Shown piece after piece: positions 35,453 to 47,051 of a stretch of 64,000 bases of DNA. The position numbers and the translations under genes were made by a program. Within the stretch, counting starts at the first letter, position 1. Each line of letters begins with the position of its first letter. The notes beneath the pieces were generated by a model that was not told the origin of the DNA, did no database searches, and worked only from the letters and a program-made list of their open reading frames with translations. Origin of the DNA: Bacteroidales bacterium (GTDB lineage Bacteria > Bacteroidota > Bacteroidia > Bacteroidales > WCHB1-69); the NCBI GenBank assembly GCA_024400635.1, contig JAKSMI010000002.1:370305-434304 (forward strand), read 5' to 3'.

Positions 35453-35476
35453 ACACTTTCACCTCGGTGAAAGTGT
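35453..35476 (+). terminator. Hairpin between rplL and rpoB (attenuator or processing site)
   Basis: ACACTTTCACC (35453-35463) pairs perfectly with GGTGAAAGTGT (35466-35476). It is followed by a mixed, not pure, T-rich stretch. Partial terminators or RNase sites between rplL and rpoB are known in other bacteria, where they lower polymerase gene expression relative to ribosomal genes. Confidence 0.6.
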
Positions 35477-35639
35477 TGTACTTATTGTTGTATTTATATC
35501 TCACAACTGCTCAGACTACTTCCAATTTCTCACTCGAAGATTGTAATTCATTCACTCATAGAAACATAGGCACGCTCCTATATACTCAACGCCAGTACAC
35601 AAAGAAAGTTCTTATTTTCGTAATTAAAAATTTACCACA

Positions 35640-38600
35640 TTGGCAACAACAAATACCAGACACAGCTTCGCATCCACCACGCCAGTGGATTTTCCAGATT
35701 TTCTCGATATTCAATTGAAGTCTTTCAAGGAATTTTTCCAAATTGACACCGACGCCGAACATCGTCGCGACGAAGGACTTTACAGAGCTTTCATGGAAAA
35801 TTTTCCTATCACGGATGCAAGAAATAGCTTCGTTCTCGAATTTTTGGACTATTATGTAGATGGTCCCCGTTATTCGATGGAGGAATGCATCGAAAGAGGT
35901 TTAACCTATAGCGTTCCTTTGAAAGCCAAAATGAAACTCTCGTGCAATGATATCGAACACGAGGATTTCGAAACCCGTATACAAGATGTCTTCTTAGGCC
36001 TGATTCCGTATATGACCCCGCGCGGCACGTTCATCATCAATGGTGCCGAACGTGTTGTCGTGTCTCAGTTGCACCGTTCACCCGGCGTCTTCTTCGGCTC
36101 GTCATTCCATACTAACGGTTCTCAGCTTTATTCGGCTCGCATCATCCCGTTTAAGGGCTCATGGATGGAATTTACCACCGGTCCTCACGACGTGATGTAC
36201 GCTTACATCGATAGAAAGAAACAGCTGCCCGTTACGACACTGCTTCGTGCTATCGGCTACGAAACCGATAAGGACATCCTCGATATTTTCGATATCGCCC
36301 AGGAAGTGAAAGCAACCAAGGCTAACCTGAAACGTTTTGTCGGACAGAAATTCGCTGCCGCCGTCGTAAGAACTTGGAACGAGGATTTCCCAGATGAAGA
36401 AACCGGTGAAGTTTCCAGCATCGAACGTACCGAAGTAATTATTGACAGAGAAACCGAACTCGAAGAAAAACATATCAACAAAATTGTTGAGGCAGGCGTT
36501 AAAACTGTTATGTTCCATAAAGACGATGGTAAACAAACCGACTATTCCATCATCTTCAATACCCTGCAGAAAGACCCGACAAATTCAGAAAAACAGGCTC
36601 TTGAATTCATATATCAACAGTTAAGAAACACTATCCCACCAGATGAGGAAACCGCCCGTACCGCTTTTGAGAAATTGTTCTTCTCAGATAAACGTTACGA
36701 TCTCGGTGAAGTGGGTCGTTATAAAATCAATAAGAAATTGAACCTGAATATCCCCATGGAAACCCGCGTGTTGACCAAAGAGGATATCATTTCAATCATT
36801 CGCTATTTGATAGAATTGCTCAACTCGAAGACAGAAGTTGATGATATCGATCACTTGAGCAATAGACGTATCAGAACCGTCGGCGAACAGATGTACAACC
36901 AATTCGGTGTTGGTCTTGCCCGTATGTCTCGTACTATCCGCGACAAAATGAACGTCCGTGATAACGAAGTCTTCGCTCCAATCGATTTGATTAACGCCAA
37001 GACGCTGTCTTCCGTTATCAATACCTTCTTCGGTACCAATCCGTTGTCTCAGTTTATGGACCAAACCAACCCCTTGTCAGAAATCACTCACAAACGCCGT
37101 ATTTCCGCATTGGGTCCTGGAGGTCTTTCCCGTGATAGAGCAGGTTTCGAGGTTCGTGACGTACACTATACCCACTATGGTCGTCTGTGTACCATCGAAA
37201 CGCCTGAAGGTCCTAACATCGGTCTGATTTCTTCACTATGCGTTTTTGCGAAGATTAACAAATTGGGTTTCATCGAAACCCCGTATAGAAAAGTTGTTGA
37301 CGGTAAGGTTAATTTCGAGGAAGAACCAATCTACCTCAGCGCTGAGGAAGAAGAAAATAAATATATCGCTCAGGCTACTACCCCAATGAACGAGGATCAC
37401 GTTTTGGAAGATAACGTGAAAGTCCGTTATCTGGCCGACTATCCTATCGTTCCGAAGGAACAAGTCAACTTGGTTGATGTGGCAGCCAACCAGATTTCGT
37501 CTATCGCCGCATCTTTGATTCCTTTCCTTGAACACGATGATGCTAACCGTGCATTGATGGGATCTAACATGATGCGTCAGGCCGTTCCATTGTTGAATCC
37601 TGAAGTTCCTATCGTTGGTACGGGTCTGGAACGCCGCGTGGCTATAGACTCCCGTGCTATGCTTCGTTCAGAAGGCGAAGGCGAGGTGGTTTATGCTGAT
37701 GCTCTCAAAATCGTCATCAAATATGATCGTACCGATGCTGAAAGACTGGTGTCTTTCGATGATGATACAAGAGAATATATGTTGGAGAAGTTCAGAAGAA
37801 CCAACCAGAACTCCTGCATTAACCAAAAGCCTATTGTCAGAAAGGGTGATCGCGTAACGAAGGGCCAAGTGCTTACCGAAGGTTACGCTACCAGTCAAGG
37901 TGAATTGGCATTGGGACGCAATATGCTCGTTGCCTTCATGCCTTGGAAAGGTTACAACTATGAGGATGCTATCGTGATTTCTGATCGCGTAGTTAAAGAA
38001 GATATCTTTACCTCTATCCATATTGAAGAATTCACTTTGGAAGTTCGCGATACCAAACGTGGTCAGGAAGTTTTGACCAATGATATTCCAAACGTTTCGA
38101 CTGAAGCCACCAAGGATTTGAATGAAGACGGTTTGATTCGTATTGGAGCTGAAGTGAACGAAGGTGACATTCTTATTGGTAAGATTACCCCTAAGGGTGA
38201 ATCTTATCCGACTCCTGAAGAAAAGTTGCTCCGTGCCATTTTCGGTGATAAAGCCGGCGATGTGAAGGATGCATCCCTCAAGGCACCCCCATCAATGAAG
38301 GGCGTTGTTATCGGTGCAAAATCCCTGTCGCGCCTTATCAAAGATAGAAAAGCCAAATCGAAAGACAAGGATGTCGTTGCCGAAATCGAACGCAACTATG
38401 ACAAATTGCAACAAGAACTTAAGAGTAAGATTGTTAGCAAGTTGTATAAAGTTCTTGAAGGCAAGATTTCTCATAATGTTTATGATAATACTAAGAATAT
38501 TATCATCCCGAAGGGTACGAAGTTCTCGCAGAAGATGCTTCAAAACGTTAAATTTGCCAATGTTGCTGTTTCGAAGTGGACTAACGATGCGAAAATCAAC

Positions 38601-39437
38601 TCTTTGGTGTCGGAAATTATTCGTAATTATCTGATTAAAGAACGCGAACTGAATGCTAAATTGACCCGTGAGAAATTCGATGCCACCGTTGGTAGCGAAC
38701 TTCCCAATGGTATCGTTCAGATGGCCAAAGTCTATGTCGCCAACAAACGTAAACTCCGTATTGGTGACAAGATGGCTGGTCGTCATGGTAACAAGGGTAT
38801 CGTAGCAAAGATTGTTCGTCCAGAAGACATGCCGTTCATGGCTGACGGTCGCCCCGTCGACATCGTATTGAACCCGTTGGGTGTGCCTTCACGTATGAAC
38901 TTGGGACAGATTTATGAAACCATCTTGGGTTGGGCTGGTAAGGAACTTGGTATGAAATATGCTACTCCTATCTTTGATGGTGCCACTCTCGATGAAATCA
39001 ACGGCTTGATGGATAAAGCCGGTCTGCCTCACAATGGTAGCACGTATCTTTACAATGGCGAAACAGGAGAACGTTTCCACCAGAAGATTACCGTGGGTTA
39101 CATCTACATGATTAAACTGCACCACATGGTTGACGATAAGATGCACGCACGTTCAATCGGACCTTACTCACTGATTACGCAGCAGCCTCTCGGTGGTAAA
39201 GCCCAGTTCGGTGGTCAGCGTTTCGGTGAAATGGAAGTCTGGGCTATCGAAGCCTTCGGCGCAGCTAACGTGCTTCAGGAAATCCTGACCGTTAAGTCTG
39301 ACGATGTCATCGGTAGAGCTAAGGCTTACGAAGCCATCGTTAAGGGTGACAATATGCCCGTCGCTGGTCTCCCCGAATCATTCAACGTGTTGGTGAATGA
39401 ACTTCGTGGCTTGGCATTGGATGTTCAATTCGAATAA
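35640..39437 (+). CDS. rpoB: RNA polymerase subunit beta
   Basis: The 1265-residue protein is full length. The start is a TTG at 35640: an in-frame TAA lies five codons upstream, no earlier ATG is possible, and the next ATG (in [12 protein letters not shown]) is well inside the conserved region. The rifampicin region reads [31 protein letters not shown] and the C-terminal [20 protein letters not shown] are present. A Thr (about residue 518) stands in [12 protein letters not shown] where most bacteria have Pro (E. coli Pro564). It is separated from rplL by 215 nt with a hairpin. Confidence 0.97.
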   Translation: MATTNTRHSFASTTPVDFPDFLDIQLKSFKEFFQIDTDAEHRRDEGLYRAFMENFPITDARNSFVLEFLDYYVDGPRYSMEECIERGLTYSVPLKAKMKLSCNDIEHEDFETRIQDVFLGLIPYMTPRGTFIINGAERVVVSQLHRSPGVFFGSSFHTNGSQLYSARIIPFKGSWMEFTTGPHDVMYAYIDRKKQLPVTTLLRAIGYETDKDILDIFDIAQEVKATKANLKRFVGQKFAAAVVRTWNEDFPDEETGEVSSIERTEVIIDRETELEEKHINKIVEAGVKTVMFHKDDGKQTDYSIIFNTLQKDPTNSEKQALEFIYQQLRNTIPPDEETARTAFEKLFFSDKRYDLGEVGRYKINKKLNLNIPMETRVLTKEDIISIIRYLIELLNSKTEVDDIDHLSNRRIRTVGEQMYNQFGVGLARMSRTIRDKMNVRDNEVFAPIDLINAKTLSSVINTFFGTNPLSQFMDQTNPLSEITHKRRISALGPGGLSRDRAGFEVRDVHYTHYGRLCTIETPEGPNIGLISSLCVFAKINKLGFIETPYRKVVDGKVNFEEEPIYLSAEEEENKYIAQATTPMNEDHVLEDNVKVRYLADYPIVPKEQVNLVDVAANQISSIAASLIPFLEHDDANRALMGSNMMRQAVPLLNPEVPIVGTGLERRVAIDSRAMLRSEGEGEVVYADALKIVIKYDRTDAERLVSFDDDTREYMLEKFRRTNQNSCINQKPIVRKGDRVTKGQVLTEGYATSQGELALGRNMLVAFMPWKGYNYEDAIVISDRVVKEDIFTSIHIEEFTLEVRDTKRGQEVLTNDIPNVSTEATKDLNEDGLIRIGAEVNEGDILIGKITPKGESYPTPEEKLLRAIFGDKAGDVKDASLKAPPSMKGVVIGAKSLSRLIKDRKAKSKDKDVVAEIERNYDKLQQELKSKIVSKLYKVLEGKISHNVYDNTKNIIIPKGTKFSQKMLQNVKFANVAVSKWTNDAKINSLVSEIIRNYLIKERELNAKLTREKFDATVGSELPNGIVQMAKVYVANKRKLRIGDKMAGRHGNKGIVAKIVRPEDMPFMADGRPVDIVLNPLGVPSRMNLGQIYETILGWAGKELGMKYATPIFDGATLDEINGLMDKAGLPHNGSTYLYNGETGERFHQKITVGYIYMIKLHHMVDDKMHARSIGPYSLITQQPLGGKAQFGGQRFGEMEVWAIEAFGAANVLQEILTVKSDDVIGRAKAYEAIVKGDNMPVAGLPESFNVLVNELRGLALDVQFE

Positions 39438-39459
39438 TATCAATTTTTATTTTTGAAAT

Positions 39460-42400
39460 ATGGCTTCATTAAGAAAAGATAATAATACAAGAAAAGAATT
39501 TTCGAGAATCACCGTCAGTTTGGCCTCTCCCGAAAAGATTCTCGACCAATCACATGGCGAGGTTCTGAAACCGGAGACCATCAACTACAGAACTTATAAG
39601 CCCGAACGTGATGGTTTGTTCTGCGAAAAGATTTTCGGACCCGTGAAGGACTGGGAATGCAACTGCGGTAAATATAAGAGAATCCGCTACAAAGGTACCG
39701 TCTGCGACCGTTGCGGTGTGGAAGTTACCGAACGCAAAGTCCGACGTGAACGCATGGGACATATTCAACTGGTGGTTCCCGTCGCTCATATCTGGTTCTT
39801 CAAATCAGCACCTAACAAAATTGGTTCGCTGCTCGGATTGTCATCCAAAAGTCTCGAATCGGTTATCTACTACGAAAACTACTTGGTAATCCAGGCTGGT
39901 GACGCAGAAGGTTTCCAATTCAGGGAAAAGAAAGATAAAGAAAAGAAAGACGATGTTCTCGTTAAAGAAAGAGCTCTGCTCAGCGAAGAAGAATATTATA
40001 ATGTTATTGATAATCTTCCTCCAGAAAATCGTCTGCTTGATGATACCGATCCTCATAAATTCATCGCAAAGATGGGTGCTGAGGCCCTTTATGATTTGCT
40101 TGTTAAGGTTGACTTGGATAAGGAATCATACGAATTGCGCGACCGTGCCAATACCGAAACTTCGGAACAGAGAAAACAGGAAATTCTGAAACGTCTCCAT
40201 GTCTTCGAAGCTTTCCGTGATAGCCGCCGCCGCGCAGTGAATAAACCCGAATGGATGATTATCAAAATCGTTCCGGTTATTCCTCCAGACCTTCGCCCCC
40301 TCGTTCCATTGGATGGTGGCCGTTTCGCAACCTCCGACTTGAACGAACTCTATCGTCGTGTCATCATTAGAAATAATCGTTTGAAACGACTCATCGAAAT
40401 CAAGGCCCCCGATGTCATTATGCGTAATGAAAAGCGTATGCTTCAGGAAGCTGTTGATTCATTGTTCGACAATTCACGAAAGTCAAATTCCGTTAAGACA
40501 GAATCCAATAGAGCTCTTAAATCCTTGTCGGACAGCTTGAAGGGTAAACAAGGTCGTTTCCGTCAGAACTTGTTGGGTAAACGTGTTGACTATTCAGGTC
40601 GTTCCGTTATCGTCGTTGGTCCTGAATTGCACATGAACGAATGTGGTCTGCCGAAAGATATGGCTGCTGAATTGTTCAAGCCATTTATCATCCGCAAGAT
40701 TTTGGAAAGAGGCATCGCCAAGACCGTTAAATCCGCAAAGAAAGTTGTCGAAAGAAAGGAACCCATCATTTGGGAAATCCTTGAAAACATATTGAAAGGA
40801 CACCCTGTGATGCTGAACCGTGCTCCTACGTTGCACCGTTTGGGTATCCAGGCATTCCAACCCAAGTTGGTAGAAGGTAAGGCTATCCGTTTGCACCCCT
40901 TGTGCTGTACGGCATTCAACGCTGACTTCGATGGTGACCAGATGGCTGTCCACGTTCCCCTTGGGAATGCCGCCGTGTTGGAAGCCCAGATGCTGATGCT
41001 TGCCTCTCACAATATTTTGAATCCTGCTAATGGTGCACCTATTACCGTGCCTTCTCAGGATATGGTTTTGGGCCTTTATTATATTACGAAAGAATTGCAC
41101 TCTACCCCAGATCAGCCCGTTTTGGGTGAAGGTCGTAAGTTCTACGCTCCTGAAGAAGTGCTTATCGCTTTCAATGAAAAGAAAGTCCATCTGAATGCTT
41201 GCATCAAGTGCCGTGTTGACCTTAAGGGCGATGGCAATATGGTGCTGACAGATACTACCGTTGGTCGTATCATCTTTAACCAGGTGGTTCCCGTAGGATT
41301 TGGATTTATCAACAAACTGCTGACAAAGAAATATTTACGTCAGATTATCGGTGATGTTTTGGCTAAGTTCGGTAATGCCATAACTGCTAAGTTCCTTGAT
41401 GATATCATGGGAATGGGCTTCCGTATGGCATTCGAAGGCGGTCTGTCATTCAATTTGGGTGATGTGATTATTCCTGAAGAAAAGAAAACCTTGATTCAGG
41501 CTGCTAATGCTGAAATTGATGGCATCAATGCCAATTTGAATATGGGTTTCATCACGGCTAACGAAAAATACAACCAGGTAATTGATCTTTGGTCACAAAC
41601 CAATGCTCAGTTGACAAACATCCTGATGGATCAAATCGCCAAGGACAAGCAAGGCTTCAACAGTGTTTACATGATGTGTGATTCTGGCGCTCGTGGTTCT
41701 CGTGAACAGATTCGTCAGCTGTCAGGTATGCGTGGTTTGATGGCTAAACCTACAAAGGCTGGTGCTTCCGGTGGTGAAATTATCGAAAACCCGATTTTGT
41801 CAAACTTCAAGGAGGGTCTGTCCGTATTGGAATACTTCATTTCAACTCACGGTGCTCGTAAGGGTTTGGCCGATACCGCTTTGAAGACCGCTGATGCTGG
41901 ATACTTGACCCGTCGTCTTGTTGACGTATCTCATGATGTTATCGTTAACGAAGTTGACTGTGGTACCTTGCGTGGTATGACTGTTTCCGCAGTTAAGAAA
42001 AACGAAACTATCGTTGAATCATTATATGACAGAATGTTGGGCCGTGTTTCACTGCACGATATCTATCATCCGCAAACGGGTGAGTTGATTATCAAAGCTG
42101 GTGAAGAATTGACGGAAAGCATTTGCAAGATTATCGAAGATTCGCCTATCGAAGAAGTTGAAATCCGTTCGGTGCCTACTTGCGAATCCAAACATGGTGT
42201 TTGCCAAAAATGCTATGGCCGAAACTTGGCTACCGGTAAGATGGTTCAAATGGGTGAGGCTGTGGGTATCATCGCTGCCCAGGCTATTGGCGAACCTGGT
42301 ACCCAGTTGACACTGCGTACGTTCCACGTCGGTGGTGTTGCTGGCGGTGCCGCCGCTGATAAGCAAATTGATGCGCCCCATGCAGGTCAACTGGTTATTG

Positions 42401-43764
42401 ATGAATTGCGTGCTATCGACAAGGGCGATTATTATGAAGTAATCGGTCGTGCAGCTGAAATGAAAATCGTGGATGTTAAAACAGGGGTTGTTCTTTACTC
42501 CGCTAACATTCCTTACGGTTCCAAATTGTATTATAAAAATGGTGACAACGTTGAAAAAGGTGACAAGATTGCTGAATGGGATCCTTACAATGCAGTTATC
42601 ATTTCCGATGTCCCAGGTCATATTGAACTCAACGACTTCATCGAAGGCGTTACCTTCCGTGTTGAAATCGACGACCAGTCTGGCGTTCAGGATGCCGTGG
42701 TTATCGAAAGCCGTGTGAAGACCAAGAACCCAAGCATCGCCGTTTTGGACGATCAGGATAATGTGGTCAGAACCTTTGACATTCCAGTTGGCGCTCGTTT
42801 GTCTGTTGGTAATGGTCAGGAAATCGAAGCTGGTGAAGTCCTCGTTAAGATTCCACGTTCCTTCGGTAAGGCAAGCGATATTACCGGCGGTCTTCCACGT
42901 GTTCAGGAACTTTTCGAAGCCCGCGACACTTCTGATCCCGCTATCGTATCAGAAATTGAAGGTTTCGTTACTTTCGACAAGAAATTGAAACGTGGTAACA
43001 AACGTGCTATTCAGGTCACTTCCCGTACAGGTGAAAAGAAAGAATACCTTATTCCTACTTCAAAGCAGATCCTGGTTCAGGAAAACGACTTCGTTCATGC
43101 AGGTACCCCACTCTCCGATGGTGCTCTCACTCCTTCAAGCATCTTGAACATTAAGGGTGCTATGAAAGTTCAGGAATATATCATCAACGAAATTCAGGAT
43201 GTTTACCGTATGCAGCAGGTTAAGATCAACGATAAGCACTTCGAAGTTATCGTTCGTCAGATGATGCGTAAGGTTGAAATCGAAGACCCAGGTGATACTA
43301 AGTTCTTGCAGGGCGAGTTGATTAATAAAATCGACTTCCAGGAAGAAAATGATATGATTTGGGAAAAGAAAGTCGTTGTTGATCCAGGTGATTCTGAAAC
43401 CTTCCAGAAAGGCCAGATCGTCAATCCGAAGGCTCTCCGCGATGAAAACTCATTGCTGAAACGTAAAGACCTTAAGCCTGTTGAAGTTCGTAGTACGCAT
43501 CCTGCCACTGGTAAACCCATCCTTCAGGGTATTACTCGCGCCGCATTGCAGACCCGCAGCTTCATCTCAGCCGCTTCCTTCCAGGAAACCACCAAGGTGC
43601 TTACCGAAGCCGCTATCAACGCTAAGACCGATACCCTCGACGGTATGAAGGAAAATGTTATCGTTGGTAACTTGATTCCTGCCGGTACAGGTCTGAAATG
43701 CTACCAGAATATTCAGGTTGGTTCGATGGAAGAATATCAGACTTTGATGGCTTCCAAGGAGTAA
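39460..43764 (+). CDS. rpoC: RNA polymerase subunit beta'
   Basis: The 1434-residue protein has the N-terminal zinc site (CNCGKYK through CDRCGVEV), the catalytic [12 protein letters not shown] magnesium motif, the bridge helix, and the second zinc site ([13 protein letters not shown]). The trigger loop lies in the region ending [15 protein letters not shown]. It forms the active site with RpoB. It starts 22 nt after rpoB. Confidence 0.98.
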   Translation: MASLRKDNNTRKEFSRITVSLASPEKILDQSHGEVLKPETINYRTYKPERDGLFCEKIFGPVKDWECNCGKYKRIRYKGTVCDRCGVEVTERKVRRERMGHIQLVVPVAHIWFFKSAPNKIGSLLGLSSKSLESVIYYENYLVIQAGDAEGFQFREKKDKEKKDDVLVKERALLSEEEYYNVIDNLPPENRLLDDTDPHKFIAKMGAEALYDLLVKVDLDKESYELRDRANTETSEQRKQEILKRLHVFEAFRDSRRRAVNKPEWMIIKIVPVIPPDLRPLVPLDGGRFATSDLNELYRRVIIRNNRLKRLIEIKAPDVIMRNEKRMLQEAVDSLFDNSRKSNSVKTESNRALKSLSDSLKGKQGRFRQNLLGKRVDYSGRSVIVVGPELHMNECGLPKDMAAELFKPFIIRKILERGIAKTVKSAKKVVERKEPIIWEILENILKGHPVMLNRAPTLHRLGIQAFQPKLVEGKAIRLHPLCCTAFNADFDGDQMAVHVPLGNAAVLEAQMLMLASHNILNPANGAPITVPSQDMVLGLYYITKELHSTPDQPVLGEGRKFYAPEEVLIAFNEKKVHLNACIKCRVDLKGDGNMVLTDTTVGRIIFNQVVPVGFGFINKLLTKKYLRQIIGDVLAKFGNAITAKFLDDIMGMGFRMAFEGGLSFNLGDVIIPEEKKTLIQAANAEIDGINANLNMGFITANEKYNQVIDLWSQTNAQLTNILMDQIAKDKQGFNSVYMMCDSGARGSREQIRQLSGMRGLMAKPTKAGASGGEIIENPILSNFKEGLSVLEYFISTHGARKGLADTALKTADAGYLTRRLVDVSHDVIVNEVDCGTLRGMTVSAVKKNETIVESLYDRMLGRVSLHDIYHPQTGELIIKAGEELTESICKIIEDSPIEEVEIRSVPTCESKHGVCQKCYGRNLATGKMVQMGEAVGIIAAQAIGEPGTQLTLRTFHVGGVAGGAAADKQIDAPHAGQLVIDELRAIDKGDYYEVIGRAAEMKIVDVKTGVVLYSANIPYGSKLYYKNGDNVEKGDKIAEWDPYNAVIISDVPGHIELNDFIEGVTFRVEIDDQSGVQDAVVIESRVKTKNPSIAVLDDQDNVVRTFDIPVGARLSVGNGQEIEAGEVLVKIPRSFGKASDITGGLPRVQELFEARDTSDPAIVSEIEGFVTFDKKLKRGNKRAIQVTSRTGEKKEYLIPTSKQILVQENDFVHAGTPLSDGALTPSSILNIKGAMKVQEYIINEIQDVYRMQQVKINDKHFEVIVRQMMRKVEIEDPGDTKFLQGELINKIDFQEENDMIWEKKVVVDPGDSETFQKGQIVNPKALRDENSLLKRKDLKPVEVRSTHPATGKPILQGITRAALQTRSFISAASFQETTKVLTEAAINAKTDTLDGMKENVIVGNLIPAGTGLKCYQNIQVGSMEEYQTLMASKE

Positions 43765-43785
43765 AATTTTGATAATTAAGTAATT

Positions 43786-44082
43786 ATGGCAGAACAGAAA
43801 ATTGACATCAATATTAATGAAGAAGTTGCCGCCGGCATCTATTCTAATTTTTCTATCATCACTCATTCTAATGCGGAATTTATTATTGATTTCGCGGCAA
43901 TGATGCCTGGAATGCCCAAAGGTACTGTTCGCTCTCGTATCGTGATGACCCCTCAGAACGCTAAACGTCTTCTCAATGCCTTGGCTGACAATTTGGCAAA
44001 ATATGAAGAGAAAAATGGTGTGATTACAGAAAATCGTCCTGATACTATTCCCATCATCGGTGGTAATGGCGGTTTGGCATAA
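43786..44082 (+). CDS. DUF3467 protein
   Basis: The 98-residue protein matches DUF3467, a small family often found directly after rpoC in Bacteroidota. Typical features are YSNFSIITHSNAEFIIDFA and a central MTPQNAKRLLNALADNL helix. Function is unknown. The location, 21 nt after rpoC, suggests a link with transcription or that it simply shares the operon. Confidence 0.85.
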   Translation: MAEQKIDININEEVAAGIYSNFSIITHSNAEFIIDFAAMMPGMPKGTVRSRIVMTPQNAKRLLNALADNLAKYEEKNGVITENRPDTIPIIGGNGGLA

Positions 44083-44122
44083 AAATTAGAATAATGGGTG
44101 GAAAAGTAAAAGAAAAATTTTG

Positions 44123-44130
44123 TATTTTTG
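44123..44130 (+). promoter_or_regulatory. -7 element of the rpsO promoter
   Basis: TATTTTTG matches TAnnTTTG about 49 nt before the rpsO ATG. Confidence 0.55.
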
Positions 44131-44178
44131 CACCCCGAAAATAGAATCGTATAAAAAGTTATAAAAGTAAATTGAATT

Positions 44179-44448
44179 ATGTATTTAACAACAGACGTTA
44201 AACAGAAGATTTTTGCAGATTACGGAAAAAGTCAAGTTGACACCGGCTCACCAGAAAGCCAAATTGCTTTGTTCACCCACCGTATTAAACATCTTACGGA
44301 ACATATGAAAACCAACAAGAAAGACCTTGCTACTAAACGTTCCTTGATCGCTTTGGTTGGTAAGAGAAAGAAAATGTTGGAATATCTGAAAGAACAAGAC
44401 ATCGAACGCTACAGAGCTATCGTTAAGAAGTTAGGTTTAAGAAAATAA
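44179..44448 (+). CDS. rpsO: 30S ribosomal protein S15
   Basis: The 89-residue protein has standard S15 length, with TGSPESQIALFTHRIKHLTEH and RSLIALVGKRKKMLEYL. It binds the central domain of 16S rRNA. It stands before pnp, a very conserved pairing. Confidence 0.97.
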   Translation: MYLTTDVKQKIFADYGKSQVDTGSPESQIALFTHRIKHLTEHMKTNKKDLATKRSLIALVGKRKKMLEYLKEQDIERYRAIVKKLGLRK

Positions 44449-44472
44449 AATTTTCAACATAATTAAAGTACG

Positions 44473-44502
44473 AAAGGCAATTTCTTGCAAATTGCCTTTT
44501 TT
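44473..44502 (+). terminator. Terminator between rpsO and pnp
   Basis: AAAGGCAATTT (44473-44483) pairs perfectly with 44489-44499 and is followed by T residues. It probably sets a lower level of pnp and may be an RNase III or RNase E processing site. Confidence 0.75.
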
Positions 44503-44535
44503 GCTATTATTATGCTTTTTAAAGAAAGGAAAAAC

Positions 44536-46782
44536 ATGTCAGATAACAATATCTCCTTTGAAACATTAGGAACAGAATTAAGTTTCGACTTGGGCGACGG
44601 CCGTCAGGTGACGATTGAAACCGGCCGCTTGGCCAAACAAGCCGACGGCGCTGCTGTGGTTCGTATGGGCAATACAATGCTCCTTGCTACCGTCTGCTGC
44701 AAAAAAGAAGCTGCGGAAAATGCGGACTTCATGCCGTTGCAGGTTGAATATCAAGAAAAATATGCCGCTGTGGGTCGTTTTCCCGGTGGTTTCTTCAAAC
44801 GCGAGGCGCGTCCTTCAGAATATGAAATCCTCATCGCTCGTCTCGTTGACCGTGCCTTGCGTCCGCTTTTCCCAAGCAATTTTCACGCGGAAACCCAGGT
44901 GCTGGTCACTTTGATTTCTGGCGATAAGAATAATTTACCCGACGCGTTGGCCTGCCTCGCAGCTTCATCTGCCTTGGCAGTTTCCAACATCCCATTTGAA
45001 GGTCCAATCTCCGAAGTACGCGTTGGCCGTGTTGATGGTCAAATGGTCATCAACCCCACCGTTGAGCAAATGGAAAATTCAGACATCGATATGATTGTTG
45101 CCGCTTCTATGGACAACATCATGATGGTGGAAGGCGAAATGAAGGAAATCTCCGAACAGGATATGGTAGATGCCCTCAACTTCGCTCATCAGGCTATCAA
45201 AATCCAATGCCAAGCCCAGCTCGATCTCGCGGCTAAAGTGCCAACGGCTAATCCCAAACGCGAATATTGCCACGAAAATAATGACGAAGAACTGCGTGAA
45301 CGCGTAAACAAGGAAACCTATGACAAGGTTTATGCCATCGCTAAATCCTTCATGGGCAAACACGAACGCAATGACGCTTTCGACGCTATCCTCGCAGAAT
45401 TTTTGGAAACAATTCCCGAAGAAGAACGCGATGAAAAAGAACCTATGGCTCAGCGTTATTATCACGATGTTCAGTATCATGCCATGCGTAATATGATTCT
45501 GAACGAACGCGTCCGTCTTGATGGTCGTAAAATGGATGAAATCCGTCCCATCTGGATCAAGACTGATTACCTGCCATCTGCTCATGGCTCGGCTATTTTT
45601 ACCCGTGGTGAAACACAGTCTTTGGCAACTTGTACTTTGGGTACCAAGTTGGATGAACAAACCATTGATGGCGCTGTTGTAGAAGGTACTAACCGTTTCT
45701 TGTTGCACTATAACTTTCCTCCATTTTCAGTAGGTGAAGTGAAAGCAATTCGTAGCACCGGTCGTCGCGAAATCGGTCACGGCAATTTGGCCAACCGCGC
45801 CCTTAAGCCGATGATCCCGCTTGATGATCCAAGTTTCCCTTATACCGTACGCGTAGTTTCCGATATCCTCGAATCCAATGGTAGTTCTTCTATGGCTACC
45901 GTTTGCGCGGGTACTTTGGCATTACTCGATTGCGGTGTGAAGATGAAAAAGCCCGTTTCAGGTATTGCTATGGGTTTGATTACCGATGAAGAAACAGGTA
46001 AATATGCTATCTTATCCGATATTTTGGGCGATGAAGACCACCTTGGTGACATGGACTTCAAGGTTTGTGGTACCGCTGACGGTATCACCGCTTGCCAAAT
46101 GGATATCAAGATTAATGGTTTGTCATCCGAAAGAATGGCAGAAGCTTTGGAACAGGCCAAACGTGGCAGATTGTTCATTTTGGGTAAGATTAATGAAGCC
46201 ATGCCCGCTCCGCGTGAAGATTACAAACCTTTCGTTCCGAGAATCGTTCAGATGCAGGTTCCGAAAGAATTCATCGGTGCTATTATCGGCCCTGGCGGCA
46301 AAATCATCCAGGAAATGCAGCGTGAAACCAACACCGTTATTAATATTGAAGAAGTCGGAGCATTTGGCGTTGTTGACATCGCCGCAGCTAATGTTGACGA
46401 TATCAATGCCGCTGTTGCACGTATCAAAGCCATTACGCAAGTTCCGGAAGTTGGTGAAGTTTATCACGGCGTAGTGAAGAGCATTATGCCTTTCGGCGCT
46501 TTCGTTGAGTTCTTGCCAGGTCAGGACGGACTGCTTCACATTTCAGAAGTGGATTACAAGCGATTGGAAAACCTTGATGGCATCTTGAAAGAAGGCGACG
46601 AACTTGATGTCAAGTTGGTGGCTATTGATGAGAAAACGGGCAAGTTCAGACTTTCACGCAAAGTGCTGATGCCGAAGCCGGAAGGTTATGTTGAACCCGA
46701 ACGTAAACCACGTCCTGAAGGTCATAACGGTCCTCGTCGCGACGGACACGGCCGCCCGCCAAGAAGACCGGAAAACAAATAA
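44536..46782 (+). CDS. pnp: Polyribonucleotide nucleotidyltransferase (PNPase)
   Basis: About 748 residues are read from the ATG at 44536 ([12 protein letters not shown]), which has a purine-rich AAAGGAAAA just upstream. Longer in-frame starts (ATG at 44512, TTG at 44485) are rejected because the TTG lies in the loop of the rpsO terminator. Two RNase PH domains ([35 protein letters not shown]-like [13 protein letters not shown]) are followed by KH ([13 protein letters not shown]) and S1 ([17 protein letters not shown]) domains. The tail is Pro/Arg-rich. It degrades mRNA 3' to 5' with phosphate. Confidence 0.97.
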   Translation: MSDNNISFETLGTELSFDLGDGRQVTIETGRLAKQADGAAVVRMGNTMLLATVCCKKEAAENADFMPLQVEYQEKYAAVGRFPGGFFKREARPSEYEILIARLVDRALRPLFPSNFHAETQVLVTLISGDKNNLPDALACLAASSALAVSNIPFEGPISEVRVGRVDGQMVINPTVEQMENSDIDMIVAASMDNIMMVEGEMKEISEQDMVDALNFAHQAIKIQCQAQLDLAAKVPTANPKREYCHENNDEELRERVNKETYDKVYAIAKSFMGKHERNDAFDAILAEFLETIPEEERDEKEPMAQRYYHDVQYHAMRNMILNERVRLDGRKMDEIRPIWIKTDYLPSAHGSAIFTRGETQSLATCTLGTKLDEQTIDGAVVEGTNRFLLHYNFPPFSVGEVKAIRSTGRREIGHGNLANRALKPMIPLDDPSFPYTVRVVSDILESNGSSSMATVCAGTLALLDCGVKMKKPVSGIAMGLITDEETGKYAILSDILGDEDHLGDMDFKVCGTADGITACQMDIKINGLSSERMAEALEQAKRGRLFILGKINEAMPAPREDYKPFVPRIVQMQVPKEFIGAIIGPGGKIIQEMQRETNTVINIEEVGAFGVVDIAAANVDDINAAVARIKAITQVPEVGEVYHGVVKSIMPFGAFVEFLPGQDGLLHISEVDYKRLENLDGILKEGDELDVKLVAIDEKTGKFRLSRKVLMPKPEGYVEPERKPRPEGHNGPRRDGHGRPPRRPENK

Positions 46783-46792
46783 AGTAAATGTT

Positions 46793-46819
46793 AGAGACGG
46801 ACATGTTCCGTCTCTTTTT
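46793..46819 (+). terminator. Terminator of pnp
   Basis: AGAGACGGA pairs perfectly with TCCGTCTCT across a 5-nt loop, followed by TTTT. Confidence 0.88.
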
Positions 46820-46978
46820 GTTTTGCCCCGCAGGCAGATTCGTGCCGCCATGCTGATTCTTGCTGTTGTTTGTGTTGAATTTTTATTATTAACTTTTATT
46901 AACATTTTTATTTTACTGATAATCATTTATATGGATAAAAACTTTTGCATAAATGATGATTCGTATGGATTATTTATG

Positions 46979-46986
46979 TACTTTTG
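46979..46986 (+). promoter_or_regulatory. -7 element of the giant surface-protein gene
   Basis: TACTTTTG matches TAnnTTTG. The leader before the ATG at 47052 would be about 58 nt. No -33 is clear at the usual spacing. Confidence 0.5.
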
Positions 46987-47051
46987 CAAACTTTTTTAAC
47001 GCGAGTAAAATTTGTATCATTAAATAGGTAATAAATAAAATAACATACGCA

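Noticed and set aside
44485..44535. Upstream TTG or ATG start for PNPase
   Set aside because: The TTG lies in the loop of the rpsO terminator, the extra residues are not conserved, and the ATG at 44536 has a purine-rich site before it.
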